This document shows positions 1 through 10,489 of a stretch of DNA of 20,279 nucleotides, in pieces. Position 1 is the first letter of the stretch; each line of letters starts with the position of its first letter. Below the pieces are notes generated by a model. It worked only from the letters and a program-made list of their open reading frames with translations. It did no database searches and had not been told where the DNA came from. The position numbers and the translations under genes were made by a program. Origin of the DNA: Larix sibirica (Eukaryota; Streptophyta; Pinopsida; Pinales; Pinaceae); NCBI GenBank assembly GCA_004151065.3, contig NWUY0300003625.1:28225-48503 (forward strand), written 5' to 3'.

Positions 1-147
1 AAGACTAATAAATGTACTAGAATACATATGAAACAAGGTGTAGAAATATTGCTAGAATTTAAAGTTGATGGCTGCGGTAATAAAAGATGTTTACAGCGAA
101 GCTAAAGTCTTAATGGGCTTTACATATAAATGATTGTGAGGTCATGC

Positions 148-201
148 ATTTGTTGAGAAATGACACCACATGTAATTTGTTGAGAAATGACACCACATGT
201 A
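148..201. repeat. Perfect 27-bp tandem duplication
   Basis: Two adjacent 27-bp units, 148-174 and 175-201, are identical base for base; each begins ATTTGTTGAG and ends ACCACATGTA. The lack of any mismatch suggests a recent slippage or break-repair duplication. No coding frame is associated with it. Confidence 0.95.
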
Positions 202-1056
202 GAGGTTAGGATTTGGAGGCTGATGGTTAATGTTTCATTATTTTAAGATTGTATCTTTGGATATGCTCAGATGCATATTTAATATATAGTGAATGCCTAT
301 GAGGCGCAAGTCTTACTTGAGCAGGTGGGATCACAGGGGTCCTGCCATTATTTATTTAGAGGGGAGTTCAAGTAAGGTTTGAAAACCTGATAAGGACCAG
401 ATGCCACGCGATACCGAGCTGGAAGAGAAGAGGAAGTAATAAATAGTAAACAAATATTGCATATGTTAAACCTATCATAATATACGATGGTAGCTACTAT
501 ATACAAGGATTTTGCAAGGCCTACATGATGTGATATTTTTTCCTACTGAGATATTTGAATAGCAGTTAGATGTGATGGTGGAGGTAGAAATACCCGAAGC
601 CGTGAAAGTATATTTATTTTTCCTAACTACTTTGGACTTCTCGTAAAGGAAAAGGTTGGAGCCTTGTATTTTGAAGATATTGAGATGGCACAGGTTTTTC
701 TGCTCACATTGCAAAGTCCCATGGCATGCAACCTCCAGTGCTTCAATTTTAAGAGCCTGTCATCCACCGCTATAACTGAATTGGATTTTATGCTTCTCAA
801 CCTTCCCAAGGATTGTAGTGACTAAGGAAGGATGGGTCGGCAACTTAGCATCCATCATTGCCACTTAGGCTTGCCTCTTGGTTAACATCTCATATTTGAG
901 TGCATTTTCTCCTTTAACATTTTCATTTTCATAATCAAGTGTATGCCACATTATTAAATATCGGATCAAGTTTTGCCAAATTCGAAAAGAGGTTTACCAG
1001 AAATAGGGGAGACAGATCTCAAGTGCTTATTTATTGCTCAAGTGTCTAAAAAGAAT
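202..1056. other. Non-coding stretch, no gene recognised
   Basis: Only short open frames on either strand, none with a recognisable family signature. A 9-bp inverted pair (CTTACTTGA near 312 and its complement near 368) could form a weak hairpin but has no clear meaning. On the minus strand this lies downstream of the last visible kinase exon, so it may be intronic if the kinase gene continues beyond the window. Confidence 0.5.
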
Positions 1057-1176
1057 AGTGATAGGAGTTTGAACTTATCAACGCAGGAGACCATTGCATC
1101 AGTATATGAAATTTGTTGTGATAAGAGTTTGAATTTATCAACGCAAGAGACCATTGCATAATATATGAAATTCGTT
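1057..1176. repeat. 60-bp tandem duplication
   Basis: Units at 1057-1116 and 1117-1176 share the same order of words (GATAGGAGTTTGAACTTATC in the first, with a few substitutions in the second) at a spacing of exactly 60 bp. The 60-bp period keeps frame, so a short plus-strand open frame repeats the same peptide words (SLNLSTQETIA twice), but nothing else suggests that frame is a gene. Confidence 0.9.
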
Positions 1177-2192
1177 AGGTATATATTGATTTTTTTAATG
1201 TTTTCAGCATCTATAAAAGGTAAGATGTGAGACAAATTTAGGCACTAGAGAAACCAATTCATGTTCTGAGTTGATGGGTCACTCGGGTATGACTTCTTGC
1301 ATTAGAGTTTTGAAGACGAATCCAGTCAGTTCTAGAGGTTTTGTGCTATTTGCCAGATTTTCCGTTTCTATTGATCTTTATTATCCTGATTCCTGCAATT
1401 TTATAGCAATGTAGCTCAATCTCAATTGAGATTTCAAGGAACCCCGCAGCAAATAAGGAATTTGAGAATAAGTTGCAGAACTTGAGAAATTTAAAAGATG
1501 TTTCATAATGATGGCAAGATACAGTTGATCGCAAACATTCTCGTGGTCTCTGGAGATAAAGAAGATTAAAAATGTTTGCCGTTGGATGATGAACTATTGT
1601 CCCGAGTATCATTCCTAGATGAATGCATGTTTTAAAATTCAGAATTCAGAACCTGGAAATCTTGCTACTTGTATCATTTCTCATTTCTGGTTTGATTTAT
1701 TTTCAGAACTCCTGCTATAGAACAGAATATGTACTTAAGAATCAAGACAATCAGCTGGCCCGTTTATTTCAAGCACAAAAGATTTTCAACCATGAAATAC
1801 CATGCACACAGCAACCAGACTGGGGTATTCCTAGAATCCTTGTCTATACTAATTTGTCAACACTGCATCTGTTCCACACAATAAAAAGACTGACTTCACA
1901 TTGTCAAATGCATGAAGAATCTTCAAACAACTTAGGAAAGCTAAAGAACTTCTTGCACACTAGACCTTTGTCATGGAATTTGCAACACATTGTAATAAAT
2001 CAATTGCTTCTAGACTATTTAAAAAAGTCAGCTGACATGGTAAGAACTTCTAACAAAGAAAGTATGAAATGGTGAAAGCAAACTTATTGCACCAAGAGTA
2101 GCGAGGTGCAACTACAGCCCAAGTAGATGTGCCATGTCTACAATGCTTATAAACTAAATTGAAAAAAAATTGAGGTCCATAAAAATGAATAA
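1177..2192. other. AT-rich stretch with one unexplained 150-codon open frame
   Basis: The only notable item is a plus-strand frame at 1623-2075 (150 codons from ATG) whose first 30 residues include a hydrophobic run (LEILLLVSFLISGLIYF) that could pass for a signal anchor. The rest has no recognisable domain. It lies antisense to what may be the kinase's intron 3. A frame of this length can occur by chance on this scale, and I do not call it a gene. Confidence 0.3.
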
Positions 2193-2390
2193 TTACAAAA
2201 ATAAACCATAATGATAATAAAAATATATAATATTAAAACATATCAGCACAGATCCATCTGAAATCCAATCTGTTAAGCAACAATAGGCTTGTCCTTGAAT
2301 TTCTTTTGATCCCTCCCAGTGCTTAATAGATCCGGGACTAAGATGGATTGGTGCTGGTGCCTTACATTCTGATGCATCTGTATCCTTCAA
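2193..2390 (-). other. Unassigned open frame downstream of kinase exon 3
   Basis: A 65-codon minus-strand frame beginning MKDTDASECKAPAPIHLSPG. Its first ~45 residues have balanced, protein-like composition; the end is low-complexity (FNIIYFYYHYG) and looks intronic. It sits about 180 bp past the exon 3 donor on the same strand, but it does not match what should follow HRDLKP in this kinase family (ENLLLT...DFG). It could be an exon of another gene, a transposon scrap, or chance. Confidence 0.2.
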
Positions 2391-2453
2391 GAAGGCTAAA
2401 AGTTACATGCAGATATAAGTTATGACTAAAATGAAAAATCCCGTTAATAGACT

Positions 2454-3652
2454 TCTCCAATTCTAGATTTTATTAAAATACTTGATTTGGAATTCTCTCT
2501 CTTTCAGATTTATTTTCCCACATTTAAAAAAGCCTTGTCATAATTGAACTGACTAAGAGAAACACACCAGGCTTAAGATCGCGGTGAATGATCCCATGTG
2601 CATGTAAGCATTCCATGGCTTGGGCAATATCCATGGCAAAACTTACTGCCAGCCGCAAATCTAAACGTTTTGGCCGTATATTCAACATATATTTCCGAAG
2701 CGACCCACCTACTAAAAGCTCTGTAACCGCCACCATAACAGGCTCCTTGCAGGCCCCAATAAACTGCATTTCAAAAGAGTCCATACTATCAAAAACCTCA
2801 TATTCTCGGCCTTAATAATAATAACTAGAAGCTGAAAATACACAAAGATGGAACTTTTGTTGCTGAAATCTGACAGCTAATTTGTCAGACATCTCAGCAA
2901 AAATTTAAATTTATATCCTTGTTTCGCATTATAAGAGATTTAACACTGCATTAATTGTTATCAAGTACACAATATNTATTAAGATACTTGATTTGGAATT
3001 CTCTCTCTTTCATAATTATTTTCCTACATTTATTTAAAAAATCCTTGTCATAATTCAATTCACTAAGAGAAACAATATAAGTTATGACCAAAATCATATT
3101 TATATACTTCTCCAATTCTAAATTGTATTAATATACTTGATTTGGAATTCTCTCTCTTTCATAATCATTTTCCCACATTTATTTTAAAAAACCTTGTCAT
3201 AATTGAATTGACTAAGAGAAACACACCAGGCTTAAGATCATAGTGAATTATCCCATGTGCATGTAAGCATTCCATGGCTTAAGCAATATCCAAGGAAAAA
3301 CTTACTTCCAAGGAAAAACTTGATGCTGGACGAAAATCTAAAAGTTTTGGCCGTATACTCAACACATATTTCCAAAGTGACCCATCTACTAAAGGCTCTG
3401 TAACAACCACCATAGCAGGATCCTTGTAGGCCCCAATAAAATGCATTTAAAAAGAGTGCATACTATCAAAAACCTCATATTCTCATCCTTAATAATATTA
3501 ATTAAAAGATAAAAATACACAATGATGGAAGTTTTGTTGCCAAAATCTTACAACTAATTTGTCAGACATCTCAGCAAAAGTTTAAATTTATATCCTTGTT
3601 TCGCATTATAAGAGATTTAACATTGCATTAATTGTTATCAAGTACACAATAT
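2454..3652. repeat. Local segmental duplication containing kinase exon 3
   Basis: About 520 bp (2454-2975) recurs at about 3108-3652, including exon 3 and its flanks up to the shared phrase ATCAAGTACACAATAT. Between the two lies a third, partial copy of the 3' flank (about 2977-3079). The phrase TACTTGATTTGGAATTCTCT occurs three times, at 2480, 2985 and 3134. The copy at 2454 retains the working exon; the upstream copy has decayed. A single N at 2976 sits exactly at the junction of the first full copy with the partial copy. Confidence 0.85.
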
Positions 3653-5130
3653 TTCAATATAAATTTATGGTATAACAAGATGCTCAATCAATCAAGGGAT
3701 GTGGGAAAAGAATTTGACATCTAATATTCTATGTTAATTCATTTAAAACTTTGATTGAAATGTTTTTAGACTGCCTCAAACACTAGCCCTAAAGAAAATG
3801 GCAAAATAACCTTCACTAGATTTCTGTGTTGCACACGTGCTAACAATGCAATCTCTCTTGCAAACCGTGCTTCACGTCTGGCGATCTCTTCTGGAACATC
3901 TCCTGCCTGAATTATTTTGATAGCAACATTTTGGTCCCGATATCTACAAAGACCATTCCAATATAGTCAGCATGTTCAGCTGGATCAAGCATCACATGAA
4001 GTGGGCTCTTGACTGAATTTTCTCTCTTAATACTCACAACTCAACATAAAAATACAAGCTGTATCTAGACAACATTTTTGCACATTCAACTACTGCATCT
4101 TTTCTACTATAGATAAAAAAGTGCTGCCCATTTGCTATTATTTTGACTCTGGGTAGACCAGTTTTCATCTAATTGAAGCAATAGAAGATTTTCAACATAA
4201 TAGAGTACAAGTCCCATAATGAAAATTGTGAGGCAAGGTTTAGCATGTTGACTCCAAACATAGTTCATCTGAAAATGTGGAAGTCAAATAATATGAACCC
4301 TACAATGCAGACTAACTTCTATTAAACTTAGAGGGGGTGGGGGGTGTTACCGAGATTGAAAAACAAGGTCAAAGAGTAATGTATTCATACAGGAACCATC
4401 GACACAAACTGATGTACCTAGAGTCCAGATTGAACTTAGTTTTAAAGAAAAAGAGAAAAGATTAAAATATAGCTGCTGAAATGGATGCCGATGATAAGGA
4501 ACTAAAGTCAAAGACTCATTTCCCGGCACTCATTATCTAGGCTCTCATACTGACCATGCCCTTAAAGGAAAATGCATTGATCACGATATGCATAGTTGGA
4601 TTGAAGGCCAATTCATCTCTATAACCAAAATTTCGATGGATCAGGGCTTTTGGATGCTGAATTGAAACTGCAGAAAAATGTACCAACCTGAGCAAAAAGT
4701 ATGATTAACCAGTCCAACGGTCTGTTACAAGATGGGAATTAAAAACTATCCACTTGAAAAATTCGCGACTGAAAATCAGCTACACCCCAATGCTGACGAC
4801 ATAACCATCCATCGATTTGGGGACATTGCAAGGATAGATAGTCCTTTCTATAATTGATTTGCTCCCGGTCACCCGAAAACGGATCACAGTGCCAAGCTTC
4901 TAATTGACTATGAAATGAGCCATATGATCTAACCAATATCTATTATAACAGCTAAAAGATCTATGCAGAAAACCAGCTTAAGATATAACAACTTACTTGC
5001 CCTCGTAGACTTTTCCATGAGCACCTTCCCCTATCATTGGACCCACAAACAGCAGTTTGGGATCAATGAGCCATCTTTTATCCAACTGGAGCTCGTCAGA
5101 AGGTCCCTGCATTGACATTGGACTATCCAT
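2568..5130 (-). CDS. Raf-like (ATN1-type) serine/threonine protein kinase, exons 1-3, 3' part outside the window
   Basis: Three minus-strand exons join in frame. Exon 1 (5130-4997) runs from ATG to KVYEG and stops at a GTAAGT donor in phase 2. Exon 2 (3943-3811) begins YRDQNVAIKII and ends HRNLVK before GTTATT. Exon 3 (2763-2568) begins FIGACKEPVM and ends HRDLKP before GTGTGT. All acceptors are AG. Together they give 154 residues: a short N-terminus, glycine-rich loop GEGAHGKV, the VAIK lysine, the helix-C glutamate in FAREI, and the catalytic HRD. FIGACKEP, TELL.GG.LRKY and ARAMECLH-like words are typical of the plant soluble Raf-like group C kinases related to Arabidopsis ATN1, which phosphorylate Ser/Thr and are usually about 330-350 residues. 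An in-frame TGA at 5178-5176 supports the ATG. No exon with the DFG or APE motifs was found between 2567 and 1, so intron 3 is longer than 2.5 kb or the gene is truncated. Exon sequence is intact, without stops. Confidence 0.88.
3227..3440 (-). pseudogene. Dead duplicate of kinase exon 3 inside intron 2
   Basis: The minus strand reproduces exon 3 from the GGCC corresponding to IGA through HGII.DLKP, but it cannot work. The acceptor AG has become AT (TGCAG to TGCAT), the catalytic HRD reads HYD, the codon for the glutamine in DIAQAMECL is TAA, and conserved residues are changed (GACKEP to GAYKDP, TELL to TEPL). A short internal direct duplication of CCAAGGAAAAACTT (about 3293 and 3311) adds sequence near the middle. 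It therefore lies passively in intron 2 and should be skipped in splicing. Automated annotation could mistake it for an alternative exon. Confidence 0.85.
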
Positions 5131-6287
5131 TGACGCACAACTATGAGCATCCTTGGCACTTTCTGCTGCAAGTATTCAAGCTGCCTTTGCCGACTCCGTC
5201 CTCGAGAAATTCGTGCCTTGGCCCAAACCCATCTCCGGTCATCCTATTCCAAGCCCAAATTAAGTCCACTCAAGGGCAAAATAAGTGAAGGAAGTTAACC
5301 ATCTGCTTGATGGGTAATCATAGACACCGGCATCTCTTTTCACAGCCTTGTTCTCACATGGGTTAGAGCTTTAAAAAACCAAGAAACTTAGCCCACGGTC
5401 TGGTTGCGTCCCTGAAACTGTTTCCGCATCGGGAAAGAGCATAAAAAAACCATGAATCTGGTCTATGACAGAATGGTACATGCCCACATCTGAGCGCCCA
5501 CAGAGAAAGTGGTCGCAGACAACAATCTCCCAACAAAGCCAGATCAGAAACCTAACAGATCCAGAGTTGAGACAGAGACAGCTCTAACGTCCCTAGAGTT
5601 GATCCTATCTAGGAACGCGCTACAATGTCTTTAGATCCCTCTCAAAAAGATACAATGAACCCACGAAAAATAGGACACGGGCAAACCCAGAAGCCTTAAA
5701 AATGCAATGAGCTATCGACAAGTAGTTTAAATAATCAGAAAGAAAAAATGGCAGAGAATCCAACAGTACTGCACTGTAATGGAACCAAAGAGACTAAACA
5801 CAGGCAATGTGGCTAACAAACAGACAGATTCTCCTCCTCCTTTTGTGTATGTTTGGTGAGCAGACCTTACCTAATGACAATTTACCCCATCCTAGCCCTT
5901 CATATGATGCTTCTGATAAATTTTAGTACTCTACCCAACTCAGAAAATACAGCAGCATTATGAATAACACAGTGATAATCAGTCATAAAAACCCTCACTA
6001 AAACAACCATAATGATCAGATGAATACACAGAGTAAAAGCAAGCAACCATGACATCTTCCCAGATAACCCATTGTAATCAACTTGAAATCCATTTATTAA
6101 CAATTCTGATAATCACTCAAATATTCCAAGTATCAACCCAAACCCATCACCTGAACCATGAAATTTTCATATACAGAACTCAATAATTACCAACTGAAAT
6201 CCACATAACACACCACCAAATTGTTATGTTATCCCAGGAGAAGATTGTAATTTTATCACAAATAGCAACAGCTATGAAACTTCATGG
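5131..6287. other. Upstream region of the kinase gene; no other gene recognised
   Basis: This holds the 5' untranslated region and presumably the promoter of the minus-strand kinase. The part next to the ATG (about 5131-5700) is visibly less AT-rich than the DNA beyond it, as expected for a 5' UTR or leader exon. I cannot place a transcription start, a TATA box or a leader intron with confidence. Short frames here, such as 5900-6103 on the minus strand, have no recognisable domain. Confidence 0.4.
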
Positions 6288-6369
6288 ATCATTTTTATTA
6301 TTATAATTTATCTCCCATAACTGCTCTATGCATCATTTTTATAATTCATCTCCCATAACTCCTCTATGC
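6288..6369. repeat. Tandem duplication, about 40 bp
   Basis: ATCATTTTTAT...ATCTCCCATAACT(G/C)CTCTATGC occurs at 6288-6331 (44 bp) and again at 6332-6369 (38 bp). The second copy lacks a 6-bp TTATTA-type run and has a G/C substitution. Confidence 0.9.
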
Positions 6370-6851
6370 ATCACGCTAGGTATCAAAATTTTTTAGTATA
6401 TTTTTGTGACTACCATGGAAATTAAGATTTTTTTTTATCAGAGATGGTATTACATGAATATAACTTTATTTTCTCCCGTCGGTGTGGTGTGACCAGAGAT
6501 GTGAAACACGTGAGTATCCAAAATTCCAATATGTTTTTTTTATGATTTTTAATCAAATGAATTTTCAATTTGTTTTAGGAAGTTTTTTATTTAATAACAA
6601 TAGTTCATGATTGGGTGATGTACACATTTTGTTTTTAGTTTCGAATTGATGGATAAAAACATGTTTCTAAGAGGTCATGGAATAAGATTAATTTTGTTAA
6701 GAAAAATATATTAATTAAGTTTAAATTTAGTTATGAGATAACAAGGAGGTGGTATGGGGCATTAAAATCGTTGTTTATGGGTCTGAATCTGGTATAAGAA
6801 GAAGTGTTTAAATAATGATTTTCATTGTTTAAATGGCCATTTCTATGAGAC
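6370..6851. other. AT-rich intergenic DNA
   Basis: Poly-T and poly-A runs with no open frame of note on either strand and no recognisable repeat boundary. I see nothing that can be annotated. Confidence 0.5.
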
Positions 6852-6990
6852 AATTTCAGAGTGTAGAAATGTGATTATTATTGTTGAAATTGCAATTTGC
6901 AAATCAGATTTTGGTCATGTAGATAATTTCAAAGTGTAGAAATGTGATTTACTATTGTTGAAATTGCAATTTCCAAATCAAATTTTGGTC
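6852..6990. repeat. Direct duplication with 73-bp spacing
   Basis: The unit AATTTCA(G/A)AGTGTAGAAATG... through GAAATTGCAATTT(G/C)C to ATTTTGGTC is present at 6852-6916 and 6925-6990, with a few substitutions and one 1-bp indel. The 8 bp between the units are unrelated. Confidence 0.9.
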
Positions 6991-7821
6991 AAATTTGGAA
7001 AAAAAGAAACCGGGTGAGGATTTTTCAAACAAATAGTCAACATTTTTTTGACAGGGGGTCATTGATTAGCAAAATCATCATAATCATTAAGTCAATTAAG
7101 ATGTTACAAGTTCAAAATTGAATACATGAAAACATTGACCTCTTAAAATGCAATTAATATCCACAATCCATCATATAAAACTCTATGGAATTTCTAATTA
7201 AATATTAAATCGTATGAGATGAATTCATTAAATCTATAAATCATTGTATAATTTACAAAGATTAATCATCTATCATTACTAATAATAAATTAGTAAAAAT
7301 ATTTGAGCGAATAGATGGTGAATAGGTATATTGTTAAGGCATTTCTTCAATTAGGTCACCAATTTTGGAACTTGTTAATACTAACTTACAAACAAAACAA
7401 AATAATAAAAAAAAAATTAATTGATAAATATATTATTTTAATTTAGAAAAGGTGTGTGATTTGAATCTCCATCATTTATTTAAAATAGAGTTTATTATTG
7501 AGGATGAGGGTGTCTAATGTCTTTTAAGATTAATAAATTTTATTAGAGAATTATATGTTTCATATTATTAAAGGTAAAGATAAGATATATTTTAATTTTG
7601 TATCGTAAATTTTACAAATTTATTGAAAAAAAAAATTGTTAACATAAGAAATTACCTTGATTTTGGTAACCCATAATGTTATAAAAGTAGTTTTGATGAA
7701 AGAAATTAAAGTGTATAACTATCCACAAATTAATGTAAACACATTTATTAATTAAAAATAAAAACTCAAAAGTAGCAAGTGTAGGGATCATATGATCAAG
7801 AGGGAAATATAGAAAGACTTT
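6991..7821. other. Very AT-rich intergenic DNA
   Basis: Long runs of A/T with frequent stops in all frames. No protein, RNA or transposon end recognised. It ends where the RNase H relic at 7822 begins. Confidence 0.5.
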
Positions 7822-8208
7822 GTTTGGAGTCTAGGTATTGCCTCCAGTAATGAAGTTGAAGCATTGGCAGCTTTTTAATGTTTGCATTTATTTAAGGAGC
7901 AAGGTGTGCATCCTACAATTATAGTCAATGACTCCACAACCATTACAAGGTCCTTCTTACAACACTCTATTCCTCAAAATCCTTGTCTATCTTGACTAGT
8001 GTAAAGAATGATAGAATTATCTCACCATTTTGAATATTTTTCCTCGTTTCAAGTGTTAAGGGCACATAACAAAGAGTTTGACCTTCTCACAAACATTTGG
8101 GCATCCATGAATGAAAGTCAACTAAGAAAATGTGAGGGGGTTGTTGTTCTTCATTATACTCCTTTTTTACGGTGCTCCTGTATGCTAAGGACACCCATAG
8201 ACAAATAG
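7822..8208 (+). pseudogene. RNase H (RVT_3-like) relic of a LINE-type retrotransposon
   Basis: One plus-strand frame reads as a plant retrotransposon RNase H. It starts FVWSLGIASSNEVEALAAF, where the glutamate of NEVEA is the expected second acidic residue. It continues FKEQGVHPTIIVNDSTTI, where the usual GDS has become NDS with the aspartate kept. It ends at the family's tail FQVLRAHNKEFDLLTN, where the last aspartate is present. At least three internal stops break it, and the first acidic residue region is missing upstream, so it is a 5'-truncated, dead fragment. It shares the words KEQGV and VLR..N with the relic at 13897, so both come from one element family. In the living family this domain would degrade RNA in the RNA:DNA hybrid during reverse transcription. 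Confidence 0.65.
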
Positions 8209-9845
8209 ATAATGACCTTGGCTCTGATTCCATATCAGTCCAGTCTCGTGGGACTATCTCCACTACTTAGAGGCCTCAAGAACATTATCAATCTATATCA
8301 CATACCAGTAGTCAGACAATATCACCTAGGCCCCAATGACGGACGACCTCTTCCAGATAGTAACATATCATGTAGTTGAAATCCTCTTCTAGGTCCTCCT
8401 CCAAATAGTCTTATATCCTTAGTTTTCTCCACTCAGCCTTGGATGTTAGGGGATCTAGCTCCAAAAAACCCTAGTATGTTGTCTTTATGGGCACTCTATA
8501 TGTCCATACCCATTATTCTTCCTTCTTTCAAATCTTCTCTAAACTTCCTGAGTTTTGTTCTCATCCTTTAACTTAGATCGACACTTTACTTTCTACATCT
8601 TGTGTTTTAGTGGAGCCATCTTTGGGCTCCTACTTTGCATTGACATCATTATAATTGGTAGTCCCATTGACCTACTTCAACACTCATTACTTGGACATTA
8701 ATTATATTATATTATCTTATTTTGTCTACCTCCATTCACATTTATCAGCATTAAACCCATGATGAATTTTGCACACAAGTGTCTAGTCCAATGAACTCTA
8801 AAGGAAATAGTTAAGGCCATTCATATGACACACTCCCTAATGCTACCAATTGTCAACATGACAATTTGTGGTAATCTCGGCTCTTTGGTGGAAACATTGG
8901 CAAGAGGCATGGAAGGAGAATTTGACAGTGGAAATTCAATAGCAAGACAAGCAAGTTGTTCATATTGTTGTCCAGTTAAGGAAGATATATAACCTAGAAC
9001 ATGAGTTTATGGCATTTGATCAAAGTGCATAGAAGCAAGTGTTCACAATAAGACCCACATCTGGAATCTATGGTTTCTCATGTGACTCATATTGTTGGTT
9101 TCCATAATCTCTCTCCATATATTCTCAAATCTTTTGCTCCTACTTCTAACTCATCTAGATCAAAGGAAGAAATTGTAGGGGCTCAAGGCAAATTCTATTT
9201 TGAAATTGGAAGTCGTGATAGTTGGTCTACTCCCTACAATGCAATAAAAAAATGGATGCATGTTTTGAGGAGGACAACAAGGAAAACCAAGTGCTAGAAG
9301 ATGCCCTACATGGGATGGTTTTTAAAACCTTTTTTTTGTTTAGAATGTTTTGTTGGGTTGTTTTACTAGTTGGACAATTCGTTAAGCAATATATCTATTG
9401 GGTTAGTCAATATAGTTGTTGAGTAGATAGCTATAGGTTTTTTGGGAAGGACTTTGTTATTTTGCTTATGGTTTCTAACGAGTTTTTTATTAGTTTGTAT
9501 TACAAGGTTGTTTAGTTCGGTTGTGACCCTTTTTTCAAATACATATATTACCCATTATTGTGGAAAAAAAAAATTATTAAAAAAACTCGAATAATATTTA
9601 TACCTCTTCTATAATATTTAAATTATCAAAAAACATTTCAAATTTGCTCTTTATGTTTGTTCTATGGAGACAATACTAATTTAAAATATTAAATAAACTT
9701 CCGCCGATTATGATTGAGGGTGAGGGTGAATATTAAGGAATGCAAATTACAAGCTGGTTGCATTAAAATAGTCACGAGCATAATGTTCAAAAGTCTTCTA
9801 AAAACATAAAAAATAGGCTCATTGTAAAATTGTTATTACCGAGGA
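8209..9845. other. Unassigned stretch, possibly the decayed 3' region of the preceding element
   Basis: No intact gene. Translation of 8230-8520 on the plus strand is broken by stops and not recognisable. Around 9300-9570 the DNA becomes T- and G-rich (GTTTGTATTACAAGG..., CCCTTTTTTCAAATAC...) and ends in a run of A at about 9564. That resembles the 3' untranslated end and poly-A tail of a plus-strand LINE. It could be the end of the element whose RNase H lies at 7822, but the 1.1 kb between them is not explained. Confidence 0.3.
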
Positions 9846-9960
9846 ATACAAAAACTATTATATAGCAAGTGGCAATTAGAAAAAAGAAACAATTAAAATT
9901 ATTATTAGAAATCAATACAAAAACGACCATATAGCAAGTAGCAATTAGAAAAAGAAACAA
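9846..9960. repeat. Direct duplication with 69-bp spacing
   Basis: ATACAAAAAC....ATATAGCAAGT(G)GCAATTAGAAAAA(A)GAAACAA occurs at 9846-9892 and 9915-9960, with a few substitutions and one A fewer in the second copy. Confidence 0.85.
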
Positions 9961-10039
9961 CTAGCCTTCACATGAGAAAGTTGGGAGCCATGCAATGAAA
10001 CAACTAGCCTTCACATGAGAAAATTGGGAGCCATGCAAC
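9954..10039. repeat. 43-bp tandem duplication
   Basis: Units 9954-9996 and 9997-10039 (GAAACAACTAGCCTTCACAT...) differ at only two positions. The first overlaps the end of the 69-bp-spaced duplication, so two duplication events are nested here. Confidence 0.93.
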
Positions 10040-10489
10040 AAATAGAGGTCATGCTCAAGCCATATGGTGGGTGGTATTATTATCCTTAGAGAAAGATCCA
10101 TCCATTTACAATTGACTATAAACCAATTATGATGGATTCCTACCCCTCGTTCAAACTCTAGAGGCTCTTCTCCTTGAGAAATGGAGAAATTTGGGGTCAT
10201 GAACTTGTCATTCAAAGGGATGTATAGAGAAGGACAATTGTGGTACCTCTTTCGACTCTCTCAAATAGTTCTACCAACTATATGTAATTAATAGGTGTAT
10301 ATGAAAATAAAATTAGATATGAGTGTTTGTAAAGGACTATGCTTGTCATGGAGTTACCACGTGCATTGGTGCAAATGCATTATTTCCATTTTAACATTTT
10401 TATATTGAATAAAAGTATTTATAAGTGTATATTAAAAATTCAATACTCCACATTAAACCAACTAACTAAATTTTCTAGCAATCCTACAA
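10040..10489. other. Intergenic stretch, no gene recognised
   Basis: A minus-strand frame (9961-10215) crosses the 43-bp duplication but has no recognisable domain. Nothing else stands out until the 3' end of the minus-strand LINE. Confidence 0.45.

Noticed and set aside
300-390. Short inverted repeat (CTTACTTGA / TCAAGTAAG) as a hairpin RNA or transposon end
   Set aside because: Only 9 bp of pairing, with about 47 bp between arms, no target-site duplication and no matching end elsewhere.
1623-2075. 150-codon plus-strand open frame with a hydrophobic N-terminus as a possible secreted or membrane protein gene
   Set aside because: No recognisable domain and no support from flanking signals. 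It lies in AT-rich DNA antisense to the probable kinase intron, and a frame of this size can arise by chance in 20 kb over six frames.
2588-2815. Plus-strand frame over kinase exon 3
   Set aside because: The minus strand gives an unmistakable kinase segment with correct splice sites, so this frame is its shadow.
5140-5260. Arg-rich minus-strand reading (RISRGRSRQRQLEYLQQK) as a bZIP-like domain
   Set aside because: It is short, has no basic-region signature, is not in frame with the kinase, and fits the kinase's 5' untranslated leader better.
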